A stretch of DNA of 64,000 nt from Chinchilla lanigera (lineage: Eukaryota; Chordata; Mammalia; Rodentia; Chinchillidae): assembly GCF_000276665.1 (NCBI RefSeq), contig NW_004955464.1:13337932-13401931 (forward strand). The letters run 5' to 3'. The notes under the pieces are model-generated. The model searched no databases. It was not told the origin of the DNA and worked only from the letters and a program-made list of their open reading frames with translations. Below are positions 46,585 to 60,100 of this stretch, one piece after another; within the stretch, counting starts at the first letter, position 1, and each line of letters starts with the position of its first letter. Both the position numbers and the translations under genes were made by a program.

Positions 46585-47225
46585 TTTGAGACTGGGTCTT
46601 CCTATGTAGTCCAGGCTGGCCTCGAACTCACGGCAATCCTCCTGCCTCAGCCTCCAGAGTGTTGGGATTGCAGGTGGCATTCTAAAGACTTCACAAAATT
46701 AATTTCATTTTCCTAACAGATTTTGGGGTTTTTTGGTTTTGTTTTTTGTTTTGTTTTGCATTTTGGTTTTTGTTTTTTGTGGGGGTTTTTTTGTTTTTGT
46801 TTTTGAGACAAAGTTTCAACATGTAGCCGGGCATGGTGGTACACACCTGTAATCCCAGCACTTGGGAGGCAGAGGTAGGAGGATCATTGTGAGTTCCAGA
46901 CCAGCCTGAGTTACAAAGTGAGCTCAAGGCCAGCCTGAACTGCATAGCGAGACCCTGTCTCAAAAAAGATCAAAAAAAAAAAAAAAGAAAAAGAAAAAAC
47001 ACCAAAAACCCACTATGTAGTACAGGCTGGTCTTGAACTCACTGTGTACCTAGGCTGGCCTTGAACTCACAGTGATCCTCCTGCCTCAGCCTCCTGAGTG
47101 CTGGGATTATAGGCATGCACCACCATGCCTGGTGCATCATGTAGTTTAGGCTGGTCTTCAACTCACTGTGTAACCCAGGCTATCCTCCTGCCTTAGCCTT
47201 CCAAATCCTGGCATTACATGCATGT
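46585..47225. repeat. B1 cluster
   Basis: Minus copies at 46585-46680, 47010-47140 and 47140-47225, with a plus copy at 46824-46975 inserted into the T-rich tail of the 47010 copy. Confidence 0.82.
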
Positions 47226-47425
47226 GCTTCTTTTAGACTCTGGCTTCTCTTAGACACTCCTCCTTCCAGCTCCCCCAGCCATTTCCTTTCTTCTGGAAAT
47301 TTTCCAGAGTACCCCAGTTCTCAGTTGTTTCTCCTGTGCTCTCTGTGCTTCCCTCAGGCTATGAACACCTAAAAAAAGTACCCTACAACCACAGCTCAGC
47401 AAAGGACATAAAAGACTCCAAGACA

Positions 47426-47575
47426 GCCAGGCGTGCTGGTGCACACCTGTAATCCCAGCACTCCGGAGGCTGAGGCGGGAGGATTGTTGCAAGTTTGAGA
47501 TCAGCCTGGGCTACAAAGTGAGCTCAAGGCCAACCTGAACTGCATGGCGAGACCCTGTCTCAAAAAGATTGAAAA
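47426..47575 (+). repeat. B1 SINE
   Basis: Near-consensus copy ending CCTGTCTCAAAAAGATTG; host of the ID at 47578. Confidence 0.92.
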
Positions 47576-47577
47576 AG

Positions 47578-47680
47578 GGGGCTGGGGATTTAGCTCAGCG
47601 GCACAGCGCCTGCCTGGCAAGCGCAAGGTCGTGAGTTCGATTCCCGGTACCAGAAAAAACAAAAACAAACAAAAAAAAGA
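47578..47680 (+). repeat. ID SINE inserted in a B1 tail
   Basis: GATTGAAAAAG repeats at 47567-47577 and 47681-47691. The element landed in the 3' tail of the B1 at 47426-47575. Confidence 0.93.
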
Positions 47681-47929
47681 GATTGAAAAAGAAAAATTGC
47701 TTTACAAAAAATAAAAATTAAAAGACTTTAAGACATGTTTGACTCATAAACCAGTAATTTAATCCATGACAGTAGTAAATTTAATTAATTGTTTTTCTCC
47801 TTATTCTTTGGAAAATTTCTCTAATTTGGACCCAAATATATACCCTCACCCAGTGCAAGTGATAATGATATAGGGGAAAGAAACTCCCAACCTGAAACAT
47901 ATCTGGGACAAGCTCCTGTTCTCTAAAAT

Positions 47930-48520
47930 CAAAGAATGAATTTTAGGTACAATGGAAGTTAAGAGCAGAATATATTTATTGGGGAAAAAAAGCTTCTGTC
48001 AGAGAGAGAGACAAGGGGACCCAAGTAAGTTGCCAAGGAATCTGCCATTTCTAGGGATTTTTATGGAGCAAAGCCAAGAGGTGGGTCCAAGGTGGGAAAC
48101 TCGGGAACTCACAAGGCGGGTATGAGGTGAGACAAAATTATGGTCAACCGATGAGATTACAAGCATAATTGTTCAGGTAAAATTGATTAACTGGGGATCA
48201 AATGGGGAAGCAAGTCACGTAACAAGCAGACATGAACACAGAACAGGGGTTTTTCCTGTAGGGGGTTGGGTTAGTGACTCTTCCTCGCTTTTTCAAGGTG
48301 ATTGCTACTTATTTAGAATATCAATCCCTGATGTCCATCCCTAGAGAGGTATGTGGTGCATTTGTTTCATCTTTTGTCTTGAGGTCTGGTGCACCTCGGA
48401 AGTGCCTGTCTCTCTGCAGTTGCAGGATATCTTGTCTTCCATACTGGCTCCTTCGAGGGCCTTGCCCTGTCTCACTGCCTATAATATTTCTATCTAACTC
48501 AGTTGCCTACAACAATAATG
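47930..48520 (-). repeat. Unidentified LTR-like repeat
   Basis: A distinct non-SINE block beginning near AAGAGCAGAATATATTTATT (47961), with an inverse AATAAA. A shorter related piece lies at 16780-16865, sharing AAAGCTTCTGTC and a GAGAGGGACAA-like run. Being dispersed with an inverse poly(A) signal, it looks like an LTR, but I do not recognise the family. Confidence 0.45.
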
Positions 48521-48789
48521 AAACAATTCATTCAGCAGGAAGCAGGCTGCTTGCAGAAAGAAAAAGAGGAGCCTCTTCTCCTTTCCTTTTAATTTCATGG
48601 AGTCAGTGGCTTCAGTGGCTTTAGCTCTGGCTGAGCTTAACTGCACTCAGGAAATCATTTTGTTGAAGACAAGAAAGGTCATTGGGGACTAGAAGTAGCC
48701 AGAAAGCACTAAAAGCTAAGTTGGAAAGGCTGGGAACTGCCTTTTTCCCACAAGGTCTGATTGGCAAGAGATTCTCCCAGTAGGCAGGA

Positions 48790-49870
48790 CTTGGCTGGGC
48801 GTGGTGGGGCATTCCTGTAATCCCACCACTCAGGATCAATGAGTCCGAGGCCAGCCTGAGCTACAAAGCAAGACCCTATCTCCAGAAAAAAGAAAAAGAA
48901 GGCCATCTCAAGAGCTGCATAAGACAAAGCAACTCTACTCTGAGTTATAATATCTAATGCTGATAGAAGGCCATTCTCTGCCTTTCTCTGTAGCTCCAAG
49001 AGTGGTGTAGCAGGCTGTAAAACCCAGGTTAGAGGCTGTTTCTATTTCCAGAGATTCGTCAGGGTACACTTTCTTTATCCAGAGCGGAAGTACGCGTCTG
49101 TCAGGGAGGAAGGAAATAGTATGCACAGAGGTTGCGGTTACCACTTGGCCAGCAGGGTCACAGACGTGTTCACCCGCAGGCATTTGGCAGGATGAGTGAC
49201 AAATGGAAGCGGCTAAGCTGTTCGGTGCTCATCTCCTTAACCTGAAGTTTCCCCCTTCCCAGGACTGAGGCGCTGAAGATGAAGTTAATTCACACAAGTT
49301 TTCAAAAAGCAGTTTGGCAGTATGTAACAAGACCATTAAAAGCTCATATTTTTTGACCCAAATAACCCCATTTCTGGGAATCCATCCTAAGGACATTCTG
49401 CAAGTGATTGATAGACTGTGAAGAAACATGAAATGTTTATGATGCAGTGATGAAGTCTGGAAGAACTAACCAAGAAGCTGGCCAGAGATAATAACAGTTG
49501 TGTTAGAATAATGATTTTATAACAGATTCTTTTTCATAAACTTTTCTTGGGAGGCCACAAGTTCAATGCCAGCATGGGCTACATAGTGAGTTCAAGGCCA
49601 GTCTCAACTACATGTCTCAAAAACAACAACAACAACAAAATAAATATGGGAATACTGACTTCTATCCTTCTTGGGCACCTCAAGGTTTAACAGTCAGGAA
49701 CCTGACAAACACAATACACTCAAATGGGATAGCTGAACATTTCATGGAGGAGCCAGGTCTGGTGACACAGGCTGTAATCCCGGAAGTTGAGGCACAAGGA
49801 TGGAAAGTTTGCATCCAGCCTGGGCAAGTTATCCAATTAGTGCCAATTTTCCTGTCCAAAAAAAAAAAAA
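48790..49870 (+). repeat. B1 SINE and partial copies
   Basis: Copy at 48790-48900, 3' piece at 49550-49640 and a diverged copy at about 49755-49875. Confidence 0.7.
49280..49450 (+). mobile_element. Ancient L1 fragment
   Basis: AGCAGTTTGGCAGTATGTAAC, TTTTTTGACCCAAATAACCCC and TTCTGGGAATCCATCCTAAGG resemble old L1 ORF2 3' words. Confidence 0.55.
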
Positions 49871-49879
49871 AGGAAAAAA

Positions 49880-50609
49880 GGACTGGAGCTTGCTCAGTGT
49901 GAAAGCCCTGGGTTCAATTCCCAATGCAAAACATGAAAGAGGGAAGAGGGGAGGGGAGTGAAGAGAAGGGGAAAATAATGAAGTCAGCTTCAAGAGGAAC
50001 TGCACCCTCCCTCCCTGTTTCTAGTGATTTACACCTGATGTCTTCAACTCTAAATAACTCAGTAATTATTGAGTACCTGCTTACTATCCAATAAGGAAAT
50101 CAGACTTTCAGGTACTGTACAGCTATTTCATCATAAATGCAAAAATGCATATATAAATTAAGTGTGTTGTAAGGACACAAAAAAGCAATTGTCAGGAGGG
50201 AGGTGTAAATCGTGGAAGGCTTCAAAGAAAAGGCGATTAATTCAAGTTCGGATTTGAAGGTTATGTGCAAAGACAAAAGACAGGGACACATGGAACAAGA
50301 TAGCATGCTTCGAAAATGTAGGTGGCTCTTCAGGGCTGGAAGAACACTGAGTGGGTGTGAGGAGCCTATGGGACATAAAGTTTCAGTCAGACCATGCAAG
50401 ACCCTGTGCTTCAGCCGGAGCTTGTGCTTAGGAGCTGTCATCAGATTTGCACTTTCGGGAGATGACTAGGCCTCCCTAGAGAGAGTGAACTGAAGGAGAC
50501 AAGAATGATGCTATGGGAAAGACGATTGTTTTTAAATAAAAAGAACAGTGCCCAGGAAGAGTGAAAAGTAGTCTGGCTTTGGGCTGGGTCTCGAGGAGAA
50601 AATAGCCTA
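49880..50609. other. Sequence just upstream of the PTCH2 CpG island
   Basis: Unique-looking; the block 50200-50470 reads open on both strands but has no recognisable protein similarity. Confidence 0.5.
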
Positions 50610-50723
50610 TCAGGGCCGGCCGACGCCCGTTCCCAGCACAGGCTCGTGCGTGCGTTGGGCCAGCGCTGAGCTCGCCCCGCTCCCTAGCCTCACGGGCCGC
50701 GGCGTCGGGCGGGTGGCCCTGCC

Positions 50724-50732
50724 TGGGTGGTC
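50724..50732 (-). promoter_or_regulatory. GLI-binding consensus in the PTCH2 CpG island
   Basis: TGGGTGGTC is the exact reverse complement of the GLI consensus GACCACCCA. It lies about 360 bases upstream of the PTCH2 ATG. Hedgehog-GLI feedback onto Patched genes is established knowledge; use of this particular site is inference. Confidence 0.55.
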
Positions 50733-51090
50733 TCTGGCCCCGCCCCCTGCGGCGCCGTTACCTAGCAGCGGTCCTGCGGCCCTGCCAATGGGAGGGCGTC
50801 GCCCGGGCCCCTGCTCCCTTTTTCTGGGGCTCGGCCCCCTCCTGGACACTGCAATCTTCACCTTGAGCTGCGAATGCGTCCCCGCTGCTTTGCCTGCCCG
50901 TAGCACCCGCCGCGGCCACAGCGAACCAACCCGCACTGCCCGCTGTGTTTACCCACAGTCCGCACGCTCGCGCCTTCGCGGCCCGTGGGAAGCCCAGGCG
51001 GGCCCCGCGGCATCGAGGGGACCAGGCTAGCCTATGACAGAGCCCAGATAACGCCGGTTGGGGGCACTCGCCCCCACCCATCCGACCAGC

Positions 51091-51162
51091 ATGGCTGGGC
51101 CACCGACCCTCAGAGAGCTGCCCCCCGACTACACGCACCCACCTCCAACCACGGCGCCTCAG
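51091..51162 (+). CDS. PTCH2: PTCH2 exon 1 coding part
   Basis: Twenty-four codons from the ATG, beginning [15 protein letters not shown], phase 0 into a GTGAGC donor. It sits at the end of the CpG island and forms the short Pro-rich cytoplasmic N-terminus. Confidence 0.95.
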
Positions 51163-54100
51163 GTGAGCAAAGGGGAAGCTGGGAAAAAGAGTGGGGCCAG
51201 GCCTGTCCCCGGGCCGCTGAGGTGTGATGTCTGTGAGTGCCCCGTGTTAGTGGGCATCTCTTTGAAGACAGGTGAGGACTTCCCTGACTGTGCAAGGGGT
51301 GTGTGTGTATCATCAAAGTATCACATGTGTATTAAACAATGTGCATACAGTATATGAAGCCTTTTGGGGCAGTTAATATGCATAGTCTTGAAACGTGCTT
51401 TCTTGGATTGCATCTGGTGACAGCGCACGCACACAGTGACAGCTGAACGAATCTGAGGTCACCTCTGACTGCCTGACGTGTGTATGAATATATGGATCCT
51501 ACGCTCAGAAAATGGGTTTATATTTTCCTCAAGTGTAATGTGGAAAGGCAGTGGGGCAGGGAGTTCAGTCTTCCAAGTCTGAGCCTATATCTGTAGGTCA
51601 TCTCTGTGTTGCGCCTGGAAATCAAGAAACCGGGGCTTGGCAGAGGGTAAATATAGGGAGAGAAGAGAATTTCAAGCATTGTTCCAGTGACACCTGGCTG
51701 ACCCTTCTCTTTCCATCTCAGATCCCAACTGGGAACCCGAAGGCTCCGCTCTGGCTTCGCACTTACTTCCAGGGTCTGCTCTTCGCTCTGGGCTGCAGCA
51801 TCCAGAGACATTGTGGCAAAGTGCTTTTCCTGGGACTGTTGGCCTTTGGGGCTCTGGCGCTGGGTCTCCGTGTGGCCATTATTGAGACAGACCTGGAACA
51901 GCTCTGGGTAGAAGGTGAGTTACCAGCCCTGCCCCTAGCTGCTTGGGTATGTTAAGCCCAAGACAAGACCAGCATGAGCAGCTGGCTACAGCCTGTGCAC
52001 TTGGGCGTAAGCACCCACCCTGCCACTCCCCTAAATGGGCACTGAAGGTGATAGCATCCTGAAAATAGGTATATATTTATCTCATTATGTGTGTGCTTAT
52101 TTAGTACTACTGCCAACCTTCTATGTGTACCTTTTACAGTGCAACAGGATTACAAGGCAAGAACATGTTTTAGTAGCACAGAAAGTAAATATGTGCTGAA
52201 TAGCTGTAATAAAATACAAAGCAGAGTAGGATTATGTTGTGTAAGGAGACAGGGTGATAGCCAGGTGTGGTGGTGCATGCCTGTAATCCCAGCACTCGGG
52301 AGACTGGGGCAGGAGGGTTGTTGAAAGTTGGAGGCCAGCCTGGGATATAGTGAGTTCAAGGCCAGCCTGAATTACATAGTGAGATCCTGTCTCAAAAGAG
52401 GAAAAAAAAAAAAAAAGAATGCAAGGCGAGGTCACTCTGACCTGGAGAATTAAAAAGTTAGGCCTGTGCTCCCAGCTACTCAGGAGTCTGAGGCAGGAGG
52501 GCCACTTAGGCCCAAGAATCCAAGGCCAGTCTAAGGAAGAAAGGAGATCCTGCCTCAGAAAGAAATAAAGAACTGGAAGGCTACGAAAACTGACTGATCT
52601 GGCCAGGTCTCAGGAAGGGAAGGCATGCACCCAGGCCCCTGCAACCATTTAGTGTAGAAACACTACCAACTGTACTTTCAGGGCACCCGGGGTCAGATGG
52701 GATTAAATCCTTACTTCCTAATGGAAGCATTAGTTAAAAATTATTTCTTCTTAATAATTTCAGCGTGGCTGGCTTCTTTCCTAAGGTTGGGTTTCATATG
52801 GCAGCCTTTGACAGAGTCAAACTCAGCTCTGTTTCTTGCCTGGGAAATTTACTTTTGTAGGCTCCCCCACACCTCCCCCAGCTCTGGCCCATACCCAAGG
52901 CAGGGCCCAGGTTGGAGTCTCACACCCTTTAGTTATTTCAGATCCTGGCAAGTACTAGGATCCAGAGCAGATGTGTCTGGGAGCCTGCCTGCCTGCTGGG
53001 CTCCCACATGCCATCCCCACCCTACCCCCAGCCCTCCGCAGCGCTCCTGTGTTCACACTCTAGGCAAGCCCTGGGGTCCGGAGCAGATGTTTCCCTGCCT
53101 GCCTGCGTGCTTGCAGCCCCAGGACACACATGTGCATACGTGCACATAGCATCCCCCACCCACACGCTGCTCCTGGGTGGTCCCAGATTTTGGATTTCCT
53201 GCCACAGCAGAGGCAATCTCCCTTCCCTTCCGCCTTCTCCATTCCTACCTCTTCCCCATCTAAACACTGCTTGGCCCTCCGTGATTCTGCAGCCTCTGTC
53301 CTGCGCTCTAACACAGAAAGGGATAGACAGCACCACTTTTATGCTACTGTTTGGGGGAGAATATTGTAAAAGGGCAATAGTCAATTTTTAGAGATTTCTT
53401 TCTTTCTTTCTTTCTTTCTTTCTTTATTTTTTTTCTGTCTTTCTTTCTTTCTGGTTTTGTTTTGAGACAGGGTCTCACTATATAGCCCAAGCTGGCCTTA
53501 AACTTGAGGCAGTCCTCCCTCCTCAGCCTTTGGAGGGCTGGGATTACAGGCCTGTGCCACCATGCTTGGCTTTTTTCCCTTAATTTCAGAGTATCTTTCT
53601 GTCCTGTACTGGCTGGAGGTGAAGTAAAAGCAGTGAATTTTTTTTATTAATTAAGTTGATTGGTACAATTTAGGTATATATAATGATCACATTCATTATA
53701 AGGAATTTATACCTGTACCTGATAAACTTGATTCTTAATTTTCTTCTTCTTTTTTTTCTTTTTTTCCCATTCCCTTACCCTCCCTTCAACCCCTCTTCCC
53801 CTCCTTATTTACAAAAGCTAAAGTTAGTGATCTCAAGGTGATCTTTTCTCTATAGATCTGTAGCTGAGTCTTCTCCAGTTCCCTGGTCAGTGAGGAGCTG
53901 ATCAGGGTGAGGATGAAGGGGATTGATTATCTGTTTTTTTCCCACTTTGCTAATCAAACCAGGGCTGGGCAAGCACTGTACCTGAGCTGTACTCCCAGCC
54001 TCATTAACTTTAAACCTAAAGGCCTCAGAGTAAATAGTTCTCTAGAGTAAAAACCACAACATGCATCCCAGTATCTACTTCCTGGAACTGTGAGAGAGAT

Positions 54101-57100
54101 GGTTGAAAGGGGAGCTGCCCCTAAAGGAATACAGAGCCTTCTGTTTAAAAGGCAGAATGACCCCATCCCCTACGTACCTAACACTAAATCCTTGGACGTC
54201 AGCCTCAGTTTTTCTCACTCACCCAATTGGTTACCAGACCAGTAACTTCTTCCTTTTTAACCTGTCTCACAACAAACCCACCCAGCTAAAACACTCCTGA
54301 TTTTGTTGTTTAGAATCTTTTTAGCCACAGGATAGAGAAAAGAAGGAAGGCTGGGCATGGTGGCACATGGTGACACATCCTAGCGTTTGGGAAGCTGAGG
54401 CAGGAGGACTGCCACAAATTCGAGGCCGGCCTAGGCTACATAGTGATGCCAAAGCCAGACTGAACTACGTATTTTTTTGTTTGTTTGTTTGTTTTTTCTG
54501 GTACTGGGAATCGAACTCACGACCTTGCACTTGCCAGGCAGGTGCTGTGCTGCTGAGCTAAATCCCCAGCCCCACACTGAACTACATATTGAGAGCCTGT
54601 TTTCTGTTTCTGTTTCTTTTTATTTATTTATTTATTTAGGTTTTTTTGAGACAGGGTCTCGCTATGCAGTTCAGGCTGGACTTGAGCTCACTTTGTAGCC
54701 CAGGCTGGACTTGAACTCACAGTGATGCTCCTGCCTCAGCTTTCCAAGTGCTGGGATTACAGGCATGCGCCACCACACCTGACTCTGTTTCTGTTTTGAA
54801 ACAGGGTCTCACTCTGAAGTTCAGGCTGGCCTTGAACTCATAGAGATCCTCCTGCCTCAGCCTCCCGGATGCTGGGATTGTGGGCATGTGCCACCATGCC
54901 CAAATGAGACCCTGTTTCAGGAAACCAAAAAAAAAGGAAAGAGTGAGAGAAAAGAAGGAAGGAAAAAGACTGATGTATTATTTTCTGTAACAGGAGGCCT
55001 GGCAGTAGGGACATTCCAGTGTGGTTAACCCAGCAGCCCAAGAACATCAGCAATCACAGCTTCTCTCTGTCTCTCCTCTGTCATCTTCAGCATGTTGGGC
55101 TTGAAGTCATTTCTGTCTTGCGTCCTTTTCTAAAGTGAGGAAAAATTTACCAGAAGCCTCTCAGATGATTTACCAGTTGGCCACTTTGGCAAGAACTCTG
55201 TGTCATCCTGTGCCTAAATCCTTTACTGGGCAAAGGTGATGGAATTATGTGACTGGCTTCTCAGACTAATGAGATGTCACCCTCTGATTCTGAGAGGAGC
55301 CCGCTGTCCTGATTCCTGGGTCTTTCAGAACACCAGTCTGTCAGGAAGGAGGGAAGAGATCTGCCAGCCTCACTTCAAATCTGCCTCCATGTCGCCACCC
55401 TGTGGTGTCTCTAAATCTGCCCAAGTCAGCCCTTGGTTTAGAGCCCTTCTATCAGTTTCTGCCAGGTTCTGGGAAGTCCCCGGCGTCAAATATAGGCATC
55501 ATAGCCTGCATTCTAGGCCCTTCATACTCCGACTCAATTGCTTCTCTAGCATCATCCCTGGATTCTTCCTATCTCACTCATTTATTTATTTCATCTTTTT
55601 GAGACAGGGTCTCGCTATGCAGTTCAGGCTGGCCTTGAGCTCACTTTATAGCCCAGGCTGGTTTCAAACTCACAACAATCCTCCTCTTCCCCTCCTTATT
55701 TACAAAAGCTTTGTTTGTATTTTTCTTCCTGGCTTTTTGTTGTTGTTGTTGTTTTCTCTTCTTCCCTTTCCCTCTCCCCTCTCCCTAGTTCCCCAACCCA
55801 TTTGAACATTTTCTTCCCATTTTTTTCCCATTTCCCAATATCTATCATACATTTTAGTCCTTATATACACTTTTGGTTTCCCACACCAGAGAAACAATTC
55901 CGTGTTAAGAGTATGTTCTCAAAGTGCATCCACTTACCTAGACACGTCTCAGGCCTAGTAGACCATGTCACTTCTAAAAAGCAGTATAAAAGACACTGAA
56001 GAGCATGATGGTTCTGGGTGAGGCTGGTGTCACAGAGAGACAGCATGTGAGGGTCCAGAGAGTAGCAGTGAGCGGCGGGCAGAGGCCCGAACAAGGGGAA
56101 GCTGAACTAGGTCTGCGACAGACTGACTCCACAGAGCGGCCCTCACCTTCTCCGCTGCAGTTAGACCTCATCATCTCAGTGTCGCTGCCTCCCCAGGCCC
56201 CAGTGACAGCATAGCGCAGGACCCAAAGGATGCTAAGACCAAGGACACGCAGGCAGACGGGCACGGGGCCTGCTTTACAGTCTGCACAGTGAGGCTGCCG
56301 AAAGGAACCTGCACGCTGTAGCCAGCTCTGATTTTACCTCTGCCAGGGCATAGGAGCCAATTCCACAGCCTCCCTCCTGAGCGGTGGCAGCATCCTACTA
56401 AAACATCGAGGCCTTGTTTCAAAAAAAGGCTGACTGTCCCCCTCCCTGAGCCACCCATCATTACCAGGCACTGCCGCCCCTGCCCTGTTCCAGAGCAGTT
56501 TGCAGGGAGGAGCGTGAGCGTCCTGAACAAAGAACCAGCTCCAACCCCATACCTGTTCTTTTAGGAAACCTTCCCTATTAGCAGCCCCTCCGGGCCCCTG
56601 TTGTTCCTTGTCTGCCCGCGAAGGCAGAGGGGGACAAGTGTGGGCTCCTTCACCAGCATGCTCCGTGCTCCCATAACCCCAGCCCAGGTCCAGCTCATGC
56701 TCATTTTTAAATTTTTGCCCCACACTCACCCAACCAGGCTCATGCTTAAACCCTAACCCCCATAAAAAGTCCATAAAGAAGAGGCTGAGGATTTAGCTCA
56801 GCAGCACAGCACCTTCCTGGCAAGCATGAGGTCATGAGTTTGATTCCCAGTACTGGAAAAACAAAACAAAACAAAACAAAACAAAAGTCCATAAAGAGCT
56901 GGGCATGGTAGTGCACGCCTGCAATCCCAGCCCTTGGAGGCTGAGGTAGGAGGATTTCCATGAGTTCGAGGCCAGCCTGGGCTACATAGAGAGTTCAAGA
57001 TGAGCCTAAGCTATGTAGCAAGACCTTGTTTCAAAAATATAATAATAATCATTTTTAATTTTAAAAAATATAAAAGAAATCTTTAGAGCCATGCCACTGA

Positions 57101-60100
57101 GGCTTTTCCACTTCCTTGGCAGGAGCATGGGGGCTCAGTCAGGCCCCGCAAGGCTATCAGGAAAGCAGGGTCTCTTCAAAACACTGACTCTTCCCCTTGT
57201 CCCTGGGAAGCCCTCGGAGTTTAGGGTCCCGAGTCCACCTGAGCTCTGATCCCCCAGCCCATCTCCCCCAGTGTTCTCTCCTGCTCTGGCAGTGGGCAGC
57301 CGAGTGAGTCAAGAGCTGCATTACACCAAGGAGAAGCTGGGAGAGGAAGCTGCCTATACCTCCCAGATGTTGATTCAGACTGCACGCCAGGAAGGAAAGA
57401 ACGTCCTCACGGTGGAAGCCCTGGGCCTCCACCTCCAGGCGGCCTTCACTGCCAGTAAAGCGCAAGTATCGCTGTATGGAAAGTGAGTGTGGCCGAGCCC
57501 GAGCAGGTGGGATGTGCTACGGCACTTCTGACGTGGGAATGCCCCTGGCCACTGATCACCTGTGCCCTGGCTTTTGCAGGTCCTGGGATTTGAACAAAAT
57601 CTGCTATAAGTCGGGAGTTCCCCTTATTGAAAATGGAATGATTGAGCGGGTGAGTGTCCTGAACCATTGCCACGGGCTGGATGAACACACAGCCCGGCAG
57701 AGGCAGGACCTTTTCTGCCCTGTGGGAAGACCCAGAGGACTCCAGAGTCCCAAGCATAGGGAGGAACCTTGGGCGGAGTCCAGGGCGGGACTGATGCAGC
57801 CGGGCTGTCCTTGGCAGATGATTGAGAAGCTGTTTCCGTGTGTGATCCTCACCCCGCTTGATTGCTTCTGGGAAGGTGCCAAACTCCAAGGGGGCTCCGC
57901 CTACTTACCGTGAGTGTCCTACACTGCTCCTGGGCCCTGCTTCATCTCCCACCAGGGGCTTCGCCGGCAGAAAGGAGCAGGGAGAGGGAGAACCTTATCA
58001 AATCCTCATTACCTCCCGAGCCAGGGCAGAATGTGGGCTGTCACGGCTTCCAGATGCCCTCCTCACCTCTAAAGGAGGGGAAAGCCAGGTGTGGTGGCGC
58101 ACACCTGTAATCCCAGCACTTGGGAGGCTGAAGCAGGAGGATCACTGGGAGTTCAAGACCTGCCTGGGCTACAAAGTGAGCTCAAGGCCAGCCTGAACTG
58201 TATATAGTGAGACCCTGTCTCAAAAAGACAAAAATAGGGGCTGGGGATTTAGCTCAATGGCACAGCACCTGCCTGGCAAGCGCGAGGTTGTGAATTCGAT
58301 TCCCAGTACCGGAAAACAAACAAACAAAAAGACTAAAATAAAATAAAATAAAGGAGGGGAAGACCTGTTTTGTTTACAGAAAACAATACAGGGATCTGCA
58401 AGATCTCAGCAAAGGAGAAAAGAGATTCCCACAAAGAGATTTAAGGCAGGGAATAAGCTAGTTATTGGCTAAGCTGTTGCCTGGGTCAGAAAAAACAACT
58501 GTTAGATGAAGGTGCCTGTGTTGTTAGCAGAACCGAAGGGGGGCAGCGTGGCATACACGCGGGGACTTTGCTGGGCCCTTTCCATGCACTAAGTATACCC
58601 AGCCTGATGGCTGTCTTAGCCCCTTGTACCCATCCACAGACCACTGCAGGAATCTGGGGGGCTTGGGTAGCCCAGCAGCTCTGAGAAGCTGAGCCATGCA
58701 CACCCTCCACACAGAACAGATAACACCTGCGAAGACGGGGCGTGCAGCACAGGTCCACAGCCACAGCCTGGAGGGTAGATGTGAGTCCCTGACTCTCCCT
58801 GACTCTGGGCTTCCCCCGCAGGGGCCGCCCTGATATCCAGTGGACCAACCTGGATCCAGAACAGCTACTCAAGGAGTTGGGCCCCTTCGCCTCCCTCGAG
58901 GGCTTTCGGGAACTGCTGGACAAGGCGCAGGTGGGCCAGGCCTATGTAGGGCGGCCCTGTCTGGACCCTGAGGATCTCCAGTGCCCTCCTACGGCCCCCA
59001 ACCACCACAGCAGGCAGGTGGGTTCTGCCCAGGTCTGCCAGGGAAGGCTCTCCGTCCCCGTCCTCTGCGTGTGTCCCTCTGTTTGGAGAGAGCTAACTGT
59101 TCAGCCCCTGCCCCACTGGGGTAGTCCGTTCCCACCCCTCCCCTCCAAGGAACCCTCCAGTGGCGTATGAATCCCTTTCTCCTTTCCTAAGCCCAGAGCT
59201 AAACTTTCTCAAAATTAACAATACAAGGAAAGTGAGAACAAAACAGCTAAACACAAATACAGCACCTAGTCTCCCAAACGTGCCCATGGGCCTCTACTAG
59301 AGTCGCGCTAGCTGCTCCCAGCAGCCTCTTTCCAGCCCTCAGTCCCTCTGTGGCCGCCTGTCTGTAGGACACTAGCGTCCCCTCTTGCAGAGCAGTTGCC
59401 CACCCCCACTTCAGGGCCGCTGAGGTCCTACAAGCCTGGGGAACCTCAGCCAGGCCTCTAGTGTCACACCCCCCCTTCCCGCTCCAGGCTCCCAGTGTGG
59501 CTCAGGAGCTGAGTGGAGGCTGCCACGGCTTCTCCCACAAATTCATGCACTGGCAAGAGGAATTGCTGCTGGGAGGCGTGGCCCGGGACCCGCAAGGACA
59601 GCTGCTGAGGTAGTAGGGCCTCCCAGGAGCTGGTGAGGGAATCCCACGTGTGGGACTCTCCATGCCCTGAAAGCAGCCCTGGCGATGGCCTGCTGCACCC
59701 CCTCCGGGTGTTTGGGCAGCTCTGACCCCCATGTCTCCTGTGCCCCGAATCAGGGCGGAGGCCCTCCAGAGCACGTTCCTGCTCATGAGTCCTCGCCAGC
59801 TGTACGAGCACTTCCGGGGCGACTACCAGACACACGACATCGGCTGGAGTGAGGAGCAGGCTGGCATCGTGCTGCGAGCCTGGCAGCGGCGCTTTGTGCA
59901 GGTCCGCGTGGCCCAGGGCGGGAGGGTCCCCTCCCCCGTCACTCCCCCTCAGACCCACCCTGTCTCTCCAGCTGGCCCAGGAGGCCCTGCCTGAGAACTC
60001 CTCGCAGCAGATCCACGCCTTCTCCTCCGCCACGCTGGACGACGTCCTGCACGCCTTCTCAGAAGTCAGTGCCACCCGTGTGGCAGGAGGCTATCTGCTC

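Larger units (their letters stand above)
50610..51175 (+). promoter_or_regulatory. PTCH2: CpG island / PTCH2 promoter region
   Basis: An abrupt GC- and CpG-rich block, in contrast to the AT-rich, SINE-rich flanks, ends just after the first coding exon. Within it are a GC box (CCCCGCCCCC near 50738), a CCAAT box at 50785-50789 and an exact GLI consensus TGGGTGGTC at 50724-50732. No TATA box was seen. Promoter assignment rests on composition and position; the start site is not defined. Confidence 0.8.
51915..57292. other. PTCH2: PTCH2 intron 2
   Basis: Largest PTCH2 intron (5378 bases). It holds B1, ID and L1 fragments listed separately, one exact GLI 9-mer at 53174-53182, and GC-rich unique sequence at 52850-53300 and 56000-56700. 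Confidence 0.8.

Noticed and set aside
50650..51030. 126-codon plus-strand open frame upstream of PTCH2
   Set aside because: Composition follows the CpG island; rich in Ala, Pro, Arg and Gly with no known similarity. A start codon in the 5' leader is possible, but coding status is unsupported.
59464..60075. 203-codon minus-strand open frame
   Set aside because: Shadow of PTCH2 exons 7-9 on the opposite strand; no recognisable protein.
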